Of a DNA stretch of 64,000 nt, positions 21,413 to 35,566 are shown piece after piece; position 1 is the first letter of the stretch; every line of letters begins with the position of its first letter. The DNA lies in the NCBI GenBank assembly GCA_023375785.1, contig SZWC01000086.1:184908-248907 (forward strand), in the 5' to 3' direction. The DNA is from Penium margaritaceum (lineage: Eukaryota > Streptophyta > Zygnematophyceae > Desmidiales > Peniaceae). Below the pieces are notes generated by a model. It worked only from the letters and a program-made list of their open reading frames with translations, made no database searches and was not told the DNA's origin. The translations under genes were made by a program, and so were the position numbers.

Positions 21413-22290
21413 GACTAGTGTGTCTCTAAACAGTGTGTTTCCGACCAGTGTGTTTCTGACCACAGTGTTTCTGACCAGTGTGTTCATGACCACTGTGTTT
21501 CTGACCAGTGTGTTTCTGACCACTGTGTTTCTGACCAGTGTGTTTCTGACCAGTGTGTTTGTGACCACTGTGTTTCTGACCACTGTGTTTCTGACCACTG
21601 TATTTCTGACCACTCTGTTTATGACCACCGTGTTTCTGACCAGTGTGTTTCTGACCAGTGTGTTTCTGACCAGTAGTTTCTGACCAGTAGTTTCTGACCA
21701 GTGTGTTTCTGACCACACGTTTGTGACCACTGTGTTTTGACCAGTGTGTTTCTGTCCAGTGTGTTTCTGACCACAGTGTTTCTGACCACTGTGTTTCTGA
21801 CCACTGTGTTTCTGACCACTGTGTTTCTGACCAGTGTGTTTCTGAACATTGTGTTTCTGACCAGAGTGTTTCTGACCACCGCGTTTCTGACCAGTGTGTT
21901 TCTGACCACTGTGTTTCGGACCAGTGTATTTCTGATCACTGTGTTTCTGGCCACTGTGTTTCTGACCAGTGTGCTTCTGACCAGTGTGTTTCTGACCACT
22001 CTGTATCTGATTGCTGTGTTTATGACCAGTGAGTTTCTGACCACTGTGTTTCTGACCACTGTCTCTGACCAGTGTATTTCTGACCAGTTTGTTTCTGACC
22101 AGTGTGTTTCTGACCACTGTGTTTCTGACCACCGTGTTTCTGACCACTGTGTTTCTGACCAGTGTAGTTCTGACCAGTGTAGTTCTGACCACCATGTTTC
22201 TGACCACCGTGTTTCTGACCACTGTGTTTCTGACCAGTGTGTTTATGATAAGTGTGTTTCTGACAAGTGTGTTTTGGACCACTGTGTTTT

Positions 22291-23291
22291 TGACCACTGT
22301 GTTTTTTGACCACCGTGTTTCTAACCAGTGTGTTTCTGACCAGTTTGTCTCTGGCCACCGTGTTTTTGACCACTGTGTTTCTGACCACTGTGTTTCTGAC
22401 AAGTGTGTTTCTGACCAATGTGCTTCTGACCACTGTGTTTCGGACCAGTGTATTTCTGACCAGTGTGTTCAGACCAGTGTGTTTCTGACTGCTGTGTTTC
22501 TGACCAGTGCGTTTCTGACCACTGTAATTTTGACCAGTGTGTTTCTGACTGCTGTGTTTCTGACCAGTGCGTTTCTGACCACTGTAATTTTGACCAGTGT
22601 GTTTCTGACTGCTGTGTTTCTGACCAGTGCGTTTCTGACCACTGTAATTTTGACCAGTGTGTTTCTGACTGCTGTGTTTCTGACCAGTGCGTTTCTGACC
22701 ACTGTAATTTTGACCAGTGTGTTTCTGACTGCTGTGTTTCTGACCAGTGCGTTTCTGACCACTGTAATTTTGACCAGTGTGTTTCTGACTGCTGTGTTTC
22801 TGACCAGTGCGTTTCTGACCACTGTAATTTTGACCAGTGTGTTTCTGACTGCTGTGTTTCTGACCAGTGCGTTTCTGACCACTGTAATTTTGACCAGTGT
22901 GTTTCTGACTGCTGTGTTTCTGACCAGTGCGTTTCTGACCACTGTAATTTTGACCAGTGTGTTTCTGACTGCTGTGTTTCTGACCAGTGCGTTTCTGACC
23001 ACTGTAATTTTGACCAGTGTGTTTCTGACTGCTGTGTTTCTGACCAGTGCGTTTCTGACCACTGTAATTTTGACCAGTGTGTTTCTGACTGCTGTGTTTC
23101 TGACCAGTGCGTTTCTGACCACTGTAATTTTGACCAGTGTGTTTCTGACCAGTGTGTTTTTGACCACTGTGTTTTTTGACCACCGTGTTTCTAACCAGTG
23201 TGTTTCTGACCAGTTTGTCTCTGGCCACCGTGTTTTTGACCACTGTGTTTCTGACCACTGTGTTTCTGACAAGTGTGTTTCTGACCAATGT
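22291..23291. repeat. 130-bp direct repeats flanking a higher-order block
   Basis: 22291-22421 and 23161-23291 are the same about 130-bp variant string (marked by GTTTTTTGACC and TTTGTCTCTGGCC), 870 bp apart. They bracket the 60-bp higher-order repeat. One reading is that a segment was duplicated and the 60-bp block then expanded between the copies. Confidence 0.85.
22480..23139. repeat. Higher-order repeat, 60 bp x 11
   Basis: Four variant 15-bp units form a 60-bp block containing GACTGCTGTG, CAGTGCG and ACTGTAATTTTGACC. It repeats 11 times without visible differences. This is the cleanest higher-order block in the 15-bp array. Confidence 0.95.
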
Positions 23292-25380
23292 GTTTCAGAC
23301 CAGTGTGTTTCTGACCAGTGTGTTTCTCACCAGTGTGTTTCTGACTGCTGTGTTTCTGACCATTGTGTTTCTGATCACTGTGTTTCTCACCACTGTATTT
23401 CTGACCACTGTGTTTCTGACCAGTGTGTTTCTGACCAGTGTGTTTCTGACCACCGTGTTCCTGACCAGTGTGTTTCGAACCACTGTGTTTCTCACCAGTG
23501 TGTTTCTGACCACTATGTTTCTGACCAATATGTTTCCGACCAGTGTATTTCCGACCAGTGTGTTTCTGACCACAGTTTTTCTCATCGGTATGTTTCATAC
23601 CACTGTGTTTCTGACCAGTGTGTCTCTGACCACTCTGTTTCTGACCACTGTGTTTCTGACCAGTGTGTTTCTGACCACTGTGTTTGTGACCACTGTGTTT
23701 CTGACCACAGTGTTTCTGACCGCAGTGTTTCTGAACAGTGTGTTTCTGACCAGTGCGTTTTCGACCAGTGTTTTCTGACCACTGTGCTTCTGACCAGTGT
23801 GTTTCTGACCATTGTGTTTCTGACCAGTGTGTTTCTGACCAGTGTGTTTCTGACCACAGTGTTTCTGACCGCTGTGTTTCTGACCACTGTGTTTCTTACC
23901 AGTGTCTTTCTGACCACAGTGTTTCTGACCAGTGTGTTTCAGACCAATGTGTCTCTGACCACCGTGTTTCTGACCAGAGTGTTTCTGACCACTGTGTTTA
24001 TAACCACTGTGTCTCTTACCACTGTGTTTCTGACGAGTGTGTTTCTGACCACTGTGTTTCTGACCAGTTTGTTTCTGGCCACTGTGTTTCTGACCAGTGT
24101 GTTTCTGACCACTGTGTTTCTGACCAGTGTGTTTCTGACCACTGTGTATATGACCACTGTGTTTCTGACCACTGTGTTTCTGACCAGTAATTTTCTGACC
24201 AGTGTGTTCAGACCAGTGTGTTTCTGACCACTGTGGTTCTGACCAGTGTGTTTCTGACCACTGTGTATCTGACCACTGTGTTTCTGACCAGTGTGTTTCT
24301 GACCACTGTGTTTCTGACCAGTTTGTTTCTGGCCACTGTGTTTCTGACCAGTGTGTTTCTGACCACTGTGTTTCTGACCAGTGTGTTTCTGACCACTGTG
24401 TATATGACCACTGTGTTTCTGACCACTGTGTTTCTGACCAGTAATTTTCTGACCAGTGTGTTCAGACCAGTGTGTTTCTGACCACTGTGTTTCTGACCCC
24501 TGTGTTGCTGACCACTGTTAGTCTGACCAGTGTGTTTCTGACCACTGTGTTTCTGACCACTGTGTTTCTGACCAGTTTGTTTCTGACCACTTTGTTTCTT
24601 ACCACTGTGTTTCTGACCAGTGTATGTGTAACCACTGTATTTTGACCACTGTGTTTCTGACCAGCGTGTTTCTGACCAGTGCGCTTCTGACCACTGTGTT
24701 TCTGACCACTGTGTTTCTGACCACTGTGTTCCTGACCGCTGTGTTTCTGACAAGTGTGTTTATGACCACTGTGTTTCTGACCACTGTGTATCTGGCCAGT
24801 GTGTTTCTGACCACTGTGTTTCTGACCACTGTGTTCCTGACCGCTGTGTTTCTGACAAGTGTGTTTATGACCACTGTGTTTCTGACCACTGTGTATCTGG
24901 CCAGTGTGTTAATGACCACTGTGTTTCTGACCAGTGTGTTTTTGACCACTGTGTTTCTGACCAGTGTGTTTCTGACAACTGTGTCTGTGACCACTGTGTT
25001 TCTGACCAGTGTGTTCAGACCAGTGTGTTTCTGACCACTGTGGTTTCTGACCATGTGTTAATGACCACTGTGTTTCTGACCAGTGTGTTTTTGACCACTG
25101 TGTTTCTGACCAGTGTGTTTCTGACAACTGTGTCTGTGACCACTGTGTTTCCGACCATTGTGTGATTGACCAGTTTGTTTGTGAAGAGTGTGTTTCTGAC
25201 CACTGTGTTTTTCACCACCATGTTTCTGACCACTGTGTTTTTGCCCACTGTGTTTCTGACCACTGTGTTTCTGACCACTGTGTTTCTCACCACTGTGCTC
25301 TTGACCACTGTGTTTCTGACCACTCTATTTCTGACCACTGTGTTTCTGACCACTCTGTTTCTAACCACTGTGTTTCTGAC

Positions 25381-25710
25381 CAGTGTGTTTCTGACCAGTG
25401 TGTTTCTGACCAGTGTGTTTCTGACCAGTGTGTTTCTGACCAGTGTGTTTCTGACCAGTGTGTTTCTGACCAGTGTGTTTCTGACCAGTGTGTTTCTGAC
25501 CAGTGTGTTTCTGACCAGTGTGTTTCTGACCAGTGTGTTTCTGACCAGTGTGTTTCTGACCAGTGTGTTTCTGACCAGTGTGTTTCTGACCAGTGTGTTT
25601 CTGACCAGTGTGTTTCTGACCAGTGTGTTTCTGACCAGTGTGTTTCTGACCAGTGTGTTTCTGACCAGTGTGTTTCTGACCAGTGTGTTTCTGACCAGTG
25701 TGTTTCTGAC
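25381..25710. repeat. Homogenised block of 22 identical 15-bp units
   Basis: CAGTGTGTTTCTGAC repeats 22 times without a change, inside an array where neighbouring units nearly always differ. This indicates a local recent expansion. Confidence 0.95.
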
Positions 25711-28700
25711 CACTGTGTTTCTGACCACTGTGATTCTGACCAGTGTGTTTCTGACCACTGTGTTTCTGACCACTGTGTTTCTGACCACTGTGTTCCTGAC
25801 CATTGTGTTTCTGACCAGTGTGTTTCTGACCACTGTGTTTCTGAACACAGTGTTTCTCGCCAGTGTGTTTATGACCACCGTGTTTCTGACCAGTGTGTTT
25901 CTGACAAGTGTGTTTCTGACCAGGATGTTTCTGACCACTGTGTTTCCGACCATTGTGTTTCTGACCAGTTTTTTTCTGACCAGTGTGTTTCTGACCACTA
26001 TGTTTCTGACCAAGGTGTTTCTCACCACTGTGTTTCTGACCACTGTGATTCTGACCACTGTGCTCCTGACCACTGTGTTTCTGACCACTGTGTTTCTGAC
26101 CACTGTGTTTCTGACTGCTGTGTTTCTAGCCACTGTGTTTCTGACCAGTGCGTTTCTGACCAATGTGTTTCTGACCAGTGTGTTTCTGACCACCGTGTTT
26201 CTGACCACTGTGTTTCTGACCACTGTGTTTCTGACCATTGTTTTTCTGACAATTGTGTTTCTCACCGGTGTGTTTCTGACCAGTGTATTTCTGACCACTA
26301 TGCTTCTGACCACCGTGTCTCTGACCACTGTGTTTCTGACCACTGTGTTTCTAAACACTGTGTTTCTGACAAGTGTGTTTCGGACCAGTTTGTTTCAAAC
26401 CAGTGTGTTTCTGACCACTGTGTTTCTAACCCGTGGTTCTGACCAGTGTGTTTCTGACCAGTGTGTTTCTAACCACTGTATTCCTGACCACGGTGTTTCT
26501 GACCAGTGTGTTTCTGACAACTCTTACTCTGACCAGTGCGTTTCTGACCGTTGTGTTTCTGACCATTGTGTTTCTGACCACTGTGTTTCTGACCACCATG
26601 TTTCTGACCACTGTGTTTCCCACCAGTGTGTTTCTGACCACAGTGTTTCTGACCAGTGTGTTCCTTACCACTGTGTTTCTGACCAGCGTGTTTCTGACCA
26701 CTGTGTTTCTGACCAGTGTGTTTCTGACCATTATGTTACAGACCAGTGTGTTTCAGACCAGTCTGTCTCTGACCACTGTGTTTCTGACCACTTTGTTTCT
26801 GACCAGTGTGTTTATGACCACCGTGTTTCTGACCAATGTGCTTATGACTACTGTCTTTCTGACCAGTGTGTTTTTGACTACTGTGTCTCTGACCACTGTG
26901 TTTTTTACCACTGTGTTTATGACTACGGTGTTTATGACCACTGTGTTTCTGACCACTGTGTTTCTGACCAGTGTGTTTATGACCACTTTGTTTCTGACCA
27001 GTTTGTTTGTGGCCAATGTGTTTCTGACCAGTGTGTTTCTGTCCACTGTGTTTTTGACCTGTGTGTTCCTGACCAGTGTGTTTCCGACCATTGTGTTTCA
27101 GACCAGTGTGTTTCTGACCACTGTTTTTCTGACCCCTGTGTTTCTGACCAGTGTGTTTCTGACCAGTGCGTTTCTGACCACTGTATTTCTGACCATTCTT
27201 GTTATGACCAGTGTGTTTCTGACCACTGTGTTTCTCACCATTTTGTTTCTGAACAGTCTGTTTCTGACCACTGTCTTTCTTGCGACTGTGTTTCTGACCA
27301 GTGCGTTTCTGACCACTGTGTTTTTGACCACTGTGTTTCTGACCACTGTGTTTGTGACCACTGTGTTTCTGACCTGTGTGTTTCTGACAACTGTGTTTCT
27401 GACCACTGTGTTTCTGGCCAGTGTGTTTATGAACACTGTGCTTCTGACCAGTGTATTTCTGACCGGTGTGTTTGCGACCAGTGTGTTTCTTACAACTGTG
27501 TCTCTGACCACTGTGTTTCCAACCACTGTGTTTCTGACCAGTTTGTTTATGACCAGTGTGTTTCTCACCACTGTGTTTATGACCACTGTGTTTCTGATCA
27601 CTGTGTTTCTGACCACTGTGTTTCTAACAACTGTGTTTCTGACCAGTGCGTTTCTGACCATCGTGTTTCTAACCAGTGTGTTTCTGACCAGTGTGTATAT
27701 GACCACTGTGTTTCTGACCACTGTGTTTCTGACAATTGTTTTCCTGACCACTGTATTTCTGACCAGTGTGTTTCTGCCCAGTGTATTTCTGACCACCGTG
27801 CTTCTGACCACCGTGTTTCGGACCATTGTGTTTCTGACCAGTGTTTCTGATCACTGTGTTTCTGACTAGTGTGTTTCGGACCATTGTGCTTTTTCCCACT
27901 GTGTTTCTGACCAGTGTACTTCCGACCAGTGTGTTTCTGACCAGTGCGTTTCAGTCCACTATGTTTCTGACCACTGTGTTTCTGAGCACTGTGTTTCTGA
28001 CCACTGTATTTCTGACCAATGTCTTCCTGACCATATGTTTCTGACCACCGTATATATGACCACTGTGTTTTTGACCATTGTGTTTCTGACCAGTGTGTTT
28101 CTGACCTGTGTATTTCAGACAAGTGTGTTTCTGACCACTGTGTTTCAACCCCTGTGTTTCTGACCAGTGTGTTTCTGACCAGTGTGTTTCTGACCACTGT
28201 ATGTCTGACCGCTGTGTTTCAGAAAAGTGTGTTTTTGACCACTCTTATTCTGACCAGTGTGTTTCTGACCAGTGTGTTTCAGACAAGTGTGTTTGTGACC
28301 ACTGTGTTTCTAACCCCTGTGTTTCTGACCAGTGTGTTTCTGATCAGTGTGTTTCTGACCACTGTATTCATAACCACTGTGTTTCGGAAAAGTGTGTTTC
28401 TGACCACTCTTATTCTGAACAGTTTGTTTCTGACCACTGTGTTTCTTGCCACTGTGTTTCTGACTAGTGTGTTTCTGACCACTGTATTTCTGACCACTGT
28501 GTTCTGACCAGCGTGTTTCTGACTAGTGGGTTTCTCACCACTGTGTTTCTGACCGCTGTGTTTCTGTCCGCTGTGTTTCTGATCACTGTGTTTATGACCA
28601 CTGTGTTTCTGACCAGTGTGTTTCTGACCACAGTGTGTCTGACCAGTGTGTTTATGACCATTGTGTTTCTGACCAGGGTGTTTCTGACCACTGTCTTTCT

Positions 28701-28820
28701 GACCAGTGTGTTTCTGACCACGGTGATTCTGACCACAGTGTTTCTGACCAGTGTGTTCCTGACCAGTGTGTTTCTGACCACTGTGTAGATGACCACTGTG
28801 ATTCTGACCAGTGTGTTTCT

Positions 28821-29190
28821 GACCAGCGCTTTTCTGACCAGTGTGTTTCAGACCAGTGTCTTTCTGACCACTGTGTTTCTGACCCCTGTGTTTCTGACCA
28901 CTGTTATTCTGACCAGTGTGTTTCTGACCACTGTGTTTCTGACCCCTGTGTTTCTGACCACTGTGATTCTGACCAGTGTGTTTCTGACCAGCGCTTTTCT
29001 GACCAGTGTGTTTCAGACCAGTGTCTTTCTGACCACTGTGTTTCTGACCCCTGTGTTTCTGACCACTGTGATTCTGACCAGTGTGTTTCTGACCAGCGCT
29101 TTTCTGACCAGTGTGTTTCAGACCAGTGTCTTTCTGACCACTGTGTTTCTGACCCCTGTGTTTCTGACCACTGTTATTCTGACCAGTGTG
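28821..29190. repeat. Higher-order repeat with 105- and 165-bp spacing
   Basis: A variant block starting GACCAGCGCTTTTCTGACC recurs at 28821, 28986 and 29091, followed each time by the same string of variants (TTTCAGACC, GTCTTTCTG, GACCCCTG). The spacings 165 and 105 are 11 and 7 units. Confidence 0.85.
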
Positions 29191-32100
29191 TTTCTGACCA
29201 CTGTGTTTCTGACCACTGTGTTTCTGACCAGTTTGTTTCTGACCACTGTGCTTCTTACCACTGTGTTTCTGACCAGTGTGTTTCTGACCACTGTATTTCT
29301 GACCACTGTGTTTCTGGCCAGCGTGTTTCTGACCACTGCGTTTATGACCACTTCGTTTCCGACCACTGTGTTTCCCACCACTGTGTTCCTGACCACAGCG
29401 TTTCTGACCAGTGTGTTTCAAACCACTTTATATCTGACCACTGTGTTTCTGGCCTGTGTGTTTATGACCACTGTGTTTCTGACCAGTGTGTTTCTCACCA
29501 GTGTGTTTATGACCAGTGTGTTTCTGACAACTGTGCCTCTGACCAACGTGTTTCCGACCACTGTGTTTCTGACCAGTTTGTTTCTGACCAGTGTGTTTCT
29601 GACCACTGTGTTTCTGACCACCATGTTCCTGACCACTTTGTTTCTGACCACTGTGTTTCTGACCACTGTGTTTCGGACCACTGTGTTTCTGACCACTGTG
29701 CTCCTGACCACTGAGTTTCTGACCACTGTGTTTCTGACCACTGCGTTTCTGACCACTGTGTTTCTAACCACTTTGTTTCTGACCAGTGCGTTTCTCACCA
29801 CTGTGTTTCTGACCAGTGTGTTTCTGACCACTGTGTTTCTGACCACTGTGTTTGTGACCACTGTGTTTCTGACCATTGTTTTTCTGACCACTGTGTTTCC
29901 GACCACTGTGTTTCTGACCAGTGTATATCTGACCACTGTGCTTCTGACCACCGTGTTTCTGACCACCGTGCTTCTGACCACTGTGTTTCTGACCGCTATG
30001 CTTCTGACCAGTGTGTTTTGGACCACTGTGTTTATTACCACTGTGTTCCTGACCAGTGTGTTTCTGACCAGTGTGTTTCTGACCAGTGTGCTTCTGTCCA
30101 CTGTGTGTCTGACCACTTTGTTGATGAGCACTGTGTTTCTGACCACTGTGGTCCTGACCAGTGTGTTCCTGGCCGGTGTGTTTCTGACCACTGTGTATAT
30201 GACCACTGTGTTTCTGACCAGTGTGTTCCTGACCAGTGTGTTTCTGACCAGTGTGTTTCAGACAAGTGTGTTTCTGACCACTATGTTTGTAACCCATGTG
30301 TTTCTGACCGGTGTGTTTCTGACCAGCGTGTTTCTGACCACTGTATTTCTGACCAGTGTGTTTCTGAACAGTATGTTTCTGACCTCTGTGTTTCTGACCA
30401 CTGTGTTTCTGACCAGTTTGTTTCTGACCACTGTGTTCCTTACCAATGTGTTTCTGACCAGTGCGTTCATGACCACTGTATTTCTGACCACTGTGTTTCT
30501 GACCAGCGTGTTTCTGACCAGTGCGTTTCTGACCACTGTGTTTCTGATCACTGTGTTTATGACAACTGTGTTTCTGACCACTGTGTTTCTGACCAGTGTG
30601 TTTGTGACCACTGTGTTTGTGACCACTGTGTTTCTGACCAGCGTGTTTATAACTAGTGTATTTCTGATCAGTGTGTTTCTGACAACTTTGTTTCTGACCA
30701 CTGTGTTTCTGACCACTGTGTCTCTGACTACTGCGTTTCCGACCATTGTGTTTCTGACCAGTTTGTTTCTAACCGGTGTGTTTCTGACCACTGTGTTTCT
30801 GACCACCGTGTCTCTGACCATTGTTTTTCTGATCACTGTGTTTCTGACCAGTTTGTTTATGACCAGTGTCTTTCTGACCACTGTGCTTCTGACCACCGTG
30901 TTTCTGACACCTGTGTTTCTGGACACTGTGTTTCTGACCACTGTGTTTCTGGCCAGTGTGTTTCGGACCATTGTGTTTTTTACCACTGTGTTTCTGACCA
31001 GTGTATTTCTGACCAGTGCGTTTCAGAGCAGTGTGATTCTGTCCACTGTTTTTCTGACTACTGTGTTTCTGAGCACAGTGTTTCTGACCACTGTGTTTGT
31101 GACCGATGTGTTTTTAACCCCGTGTGTCTGACCAGTGTGTTTCTGACCAGTGTGTTTCTGCCCACTGTATTTCTGACCACTGTGTTTCTAAAAAGTGTGT
31201 TTCTGACCACTCTTATTCTGACCAGTGTGTTTCTGACCACTGTGTTTCTGACCAATGCGTTTATGACCAGTTTGTTTCTGACCACTGCGTTTCTTACCAC
31301 TGTGTTTCTGACCAGTGTGTTTCTGAGTACTGCATTTCTGACCACTGTGTTTCTGACCAGCGTGTTTCTGACCAGTGCGTTTTTGACCACTGTGTTTCGG
31401 ACCACTGTGTTTCTCACCACTGTGTTTCTGACCGCTGTGTTTCTGACCACTGTGTTTCTGACCAGTGTCTTTCTGACCGATGTGTGTCTTACCAGTGTGT
31501 TTATGACCACTGTGTTTCTGACCAGTGTGTTTCTGACCACTGTGTTTCTTACCACTGTGTTTCTGACCACTGTGTCTCTGGCCACTGTGTTTCTGACCAG
31601 TATGTTTCTGACCACTGTGTTTCTGACCAGTGTGTTTATGACCACTGTGTCTCTTACCACTGTGTTTCTGACTAGTGTGTTTCTGACTACTGTGTTTCTG
31701 ACCAGTATATTTCTGGCCACTGTGTTTCTGACCAGTGTGATTCTGACCATTGTGTTTCTGACCAGTGTGTTTCTGACCACTGTGTATATGACCACTGTGT
31801 TTCTGACCAGTTTGTTTCTGACCAGTGTTTTTCTGACCAGTGTGTTCAGACCAGTGTGTTTCTGACCACTGCGTTTCTGACCCCTGTGTTTCTGACCACT
31901 GTTAGTCTGACCAGTGTGATTCAGACCACTGTGTTTCTGACCAGCTTTTTTCTGACCACTGTGTTGCTTACCACTGTGTTTCTGGCCAGTGTGTTTATGA
32001 CCACTGTATTTTGACCACCGTGTTTCTGACCAGCTTGTTTCTGACCAGTGCGTTTCTGACCACTGTGTTTCTGACCATTGTGTTTCTGACCACGATGTTC

Positions 32101-35100
32101 CTCACCGCTGTGTTTCTGACCAGTGTGTTTCTGACCACTGTGTTTCTGACCACTGTGTTTCTGGCTAGTGTGTTTATGACCACTGTGTTTCTAACCAGTG
32201 TGTTTCTGACCAGTGTGTTTCTGACCAGTGTGTTTCTGACAACTGTGTCTCTAACCACCAAAATTCTGACCACTGTGTTTCTGACCACTGTGTTTCTGAC
32301 CACTGTGTTTCTAACCACTGTGTTTTTGACCACTGTGTTTCTGACCACTGTGCTCCTGACCACTGTGTTTCTATCCACTGTGTTTCTGACTACTGTGTTT
32401 CTGACCACCGTGTTTCTAACCACTGTGTTTCTGACCAGTGCACTTCTGACCTCTGTGTTTTTGACCAGTGTGTTTCTGACCAGTGTGTTTCTGACCACTG
32501 TGTTTCTGACTACTGTGTTTCTGACCATTGTTTTTCTGACCACTGTGTTTCTTACCAGAGTATTTCTGACCAGTGTATTTCTGACCACTGTGCTTCTAAC
32601 CACCGTGTTTCTGACCACTGTGTTTCTGGCCACTGTGTTTCTGACCACTGTGTTTCTGACCAGTGTGTTTCAGGCCACTGTATTTGTTACCACTGTGTTT
32701 CTGACCGGTGTGTTTCTGACCATTGTGTTTCTGACCAGTGTGTGTCTGACCACTGTGTTTCTGAGCACTGTGTTTCTGACTTCTGTGGTTCTGACCAGTG
32801 TGTTCCTGACCAGTGTGTTTCTGACCACTGTGTATATGACCACTGTGTTTCTGACCAGTGTGTTTCTGACCAGTGTGTTTCAGACAAGTGTGTTTCTGAC
32901 CACTGTGTTTCTGACCCCTGTGTTTCTGACCACTGTTATTCTGACATGTGTGTTTCTGACCACTGTGTTTCTTACTACTGTGCTTCTGACCAGTGTGTTT
33001 ATGACCACTGTATTTCTGACCACTGTCTTTCTGACCAGCGTGATTATGACCAGTGCGTTTCTGACCAGTGTGTTTCTGACCACTGTGTTTTTGACCACTG
33101 TGTTCCTGACCACTGTGTTTCTCGCCAGTGTGTTTATGACCACCGTGTTTCTGACCAGTGTGTTTCTGACAAGTGTGTTTCTGACCAGTGTGTTTCTGAC
33201 AACTGTGTCTGTTACCACTGTGTTTCCGACCATTGTGTTTCTGACCAGTTTTTTTCTGACCAGTGTGTTGCTGACCAGTGTGTTTCTGACCACTGTGTTT
33301 CTGACCACTGTGTTTCTGACCACTGTGTTTCTGACCACTGTGCTCCCGACCACTGTGTTTCTGACCACTGTGTTTCTGACCACTGTGTTTCTGACTGTTG
33401 TGTTTCTAGCCACTGTGTTTCTGACCAGTGCGTTTCTGGCCAATGTGTATCTGACCAGTGTGTTTCTGACCACCGTGTTTCTGACCACTGTGTTTCTGAC
33501 CACTGTGTTTCTCACCAGTGTGTTTCTGACCAGTGTATTTCTGACCACTATGCTTATGACTACCGTGTTTCTGACCACTTTGTTTCTGACCACTGTTTTT
33601 CTGACCACTGTGTTTCTGACCAGTGTGTTTCGGACCAGTGTGTTTCAGACCAGTGTGTTTCTGACCACTGTGTTTCTAACCCCTGTTTCTGACCAGTGTG
33701 TTTCAGACCAGTGTGTTTATGACCACTGTATTCCTGACCACGGTGTTTCTGACCAGTGTGTTTCTGACAACTATTATGCTGACCAGTGTGTTTCTGACGA
33801 CTATGTTTCTGACCACAGTGTTTCTGACCAGTTTGTTTCTGACCACTGTGTTTCGTACCACTGTATTTCTGACCACTGTGCTTCTGACCAGCGTGTTTCT
33901 GACCAGTGCGTTTCTGACCACTGTGTTTCTGACCATTGTGTTTCTGACCACTGTGTTTCTGACCACAGTGTTTCTGACCATTGTGTTTCCGACCAGTGTG
34001 TTTCTGACCACTGTGTTTCTGAACAGTGTTTTTCTGACCAGTGTGTTTCCGACCAGTGTTTTTCTGACCACAGTGTTTCTGACCAGTGTGTTTCTGACCA
34101 TGGTGTTTCTGACTAGCGTGTTTTTGACCACTGAGTTTCTGACCACTGTGTTTCTGACCAGTGTGTTTGTGACCTAGGTGTTTCTGACCACTGTGTTTCT
34201 AACCACTGTGTTTCTGACCACTGTGTTTCTGACCACAGTGTTTCTGACCAGTGTGTTTCTCACCAGTGTGTTTCTGACCAGTAGTTTCTGACCACAGTGT
34301 TTCTGACCAGTGTGTTTCTGACCACTGTGTTTCTGACCAGTGTGTTTGTGACCACTGTGTTCTGACCAGTGTGTTTCTTACAGTGTGTTTCTGACCAGTG
34401 TATTTCCGACCAGTGTGTTTCTGACCACTGTGTGTCTGACCAGTGTGTTTCTGACCAATGTGTTTCCGACCACTGTGTTTCTGACCAGTTTGTTTCTGAC
34501 CACTGTGTTTCTTACCACTGTGTTCTGACCAGTGTGTTTGTGACCACTGTGTTCTGACCAGTGTGTTTCTTACAGTGTGTTTCTGACCAGTGTTTTTCCG
34601 ACCAGTGTGTTTCTGACCACTGATTTCTGACCAGTGTGTTTCTCACCAATGTGTTTGTCACCACTGTGTTTATGACCACTGTGTTTCTCACCACTGTGTG
34701 TCTGACCAGTGTGTTTCTAACCACTGTGTTTTTGACCAGTGTGTTTATGGCTACTGTGTTTCTGACCAGTGTATTTCTGCCCACTGTGTTCCTGACCACT
34801 GTGTTTTTGACCAGTATGTTCATGACTAGGGTGTTTCTGACCACTGTGTATATGACCACTGTGTTTCTGACCAATGTGTTTCTGACCAGTGTGTTTCTCA
34901 CCAGTGTGTTTCAGACCAGTGTGTTTCTGACCACTGTGTTTCTAACCCCTGTGTTTTTTACCAGTGTGTTTCAGACCAATGTGTTTCTGACCACCGTATT
35001 TCTGACCACGGTGTTTCTGACCAGTGTGTTTCTGACCACTCTTATTCCGACCAGTGTGTTTCTGACGACTGTGTTTCTGACCACAGTGTTTCTGACCAGT

Positions 35101-35326
35101 TTGTTTCTGACCACTGTGTTTCTTACCACTGTGTTTCTCACCAGTGTGTTTCTGACCACTGTGTTTCTGACCAGTGTGTTTATGACCACTGTGTTTATGA
35201 CCAGTGTGTATCTGGCCACTGTGTTTCTGACCAATGTGTTTCCGACCACTGTGTCTCTGACCACTGTGTCTCTGACCACTGTGTTTCTCAACAGTGTATT
35301 TCTGACCACTGTGTTTTTGACCACTG

Positions 35327-35566
35327 TGTTTATGACCACTGTGTTTGTGACCACTGTGTTTCTGACCAGTGTGTTTATGACCACTGTGTTTCTGACCAGT
35401 GTGTTTCTGGCCACGGTGTTTCTGACCAGTGTGTTTCTGACCACTGTGTTTATGACCACTGTGTTTGTGACCACTGTGTTTCTGACCAGTGTGTTTATGA
35501 CCACTGTGTTTCTGACCAGTGTGTTTCTGGCCACGGTGTTTCTGACCAGTGTGTTTCTGACCACTG
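35327..35566. repeat. Tandem duplication of 120 bp
   Basis: Two adjacent copies of an eight-unit string (GTGTTTATG, GTTTGTGACC, GGCCACGGTG markers) are identical as far as I can see. Confidence 0.8.

Noticed and set aside
22480-23139. CRISPR-like array (regular repeat and spacer)
   Set aside because: The blocks are fully identical 60-bp tandem repeats without unique spacers, in a eukaryotic satellite.
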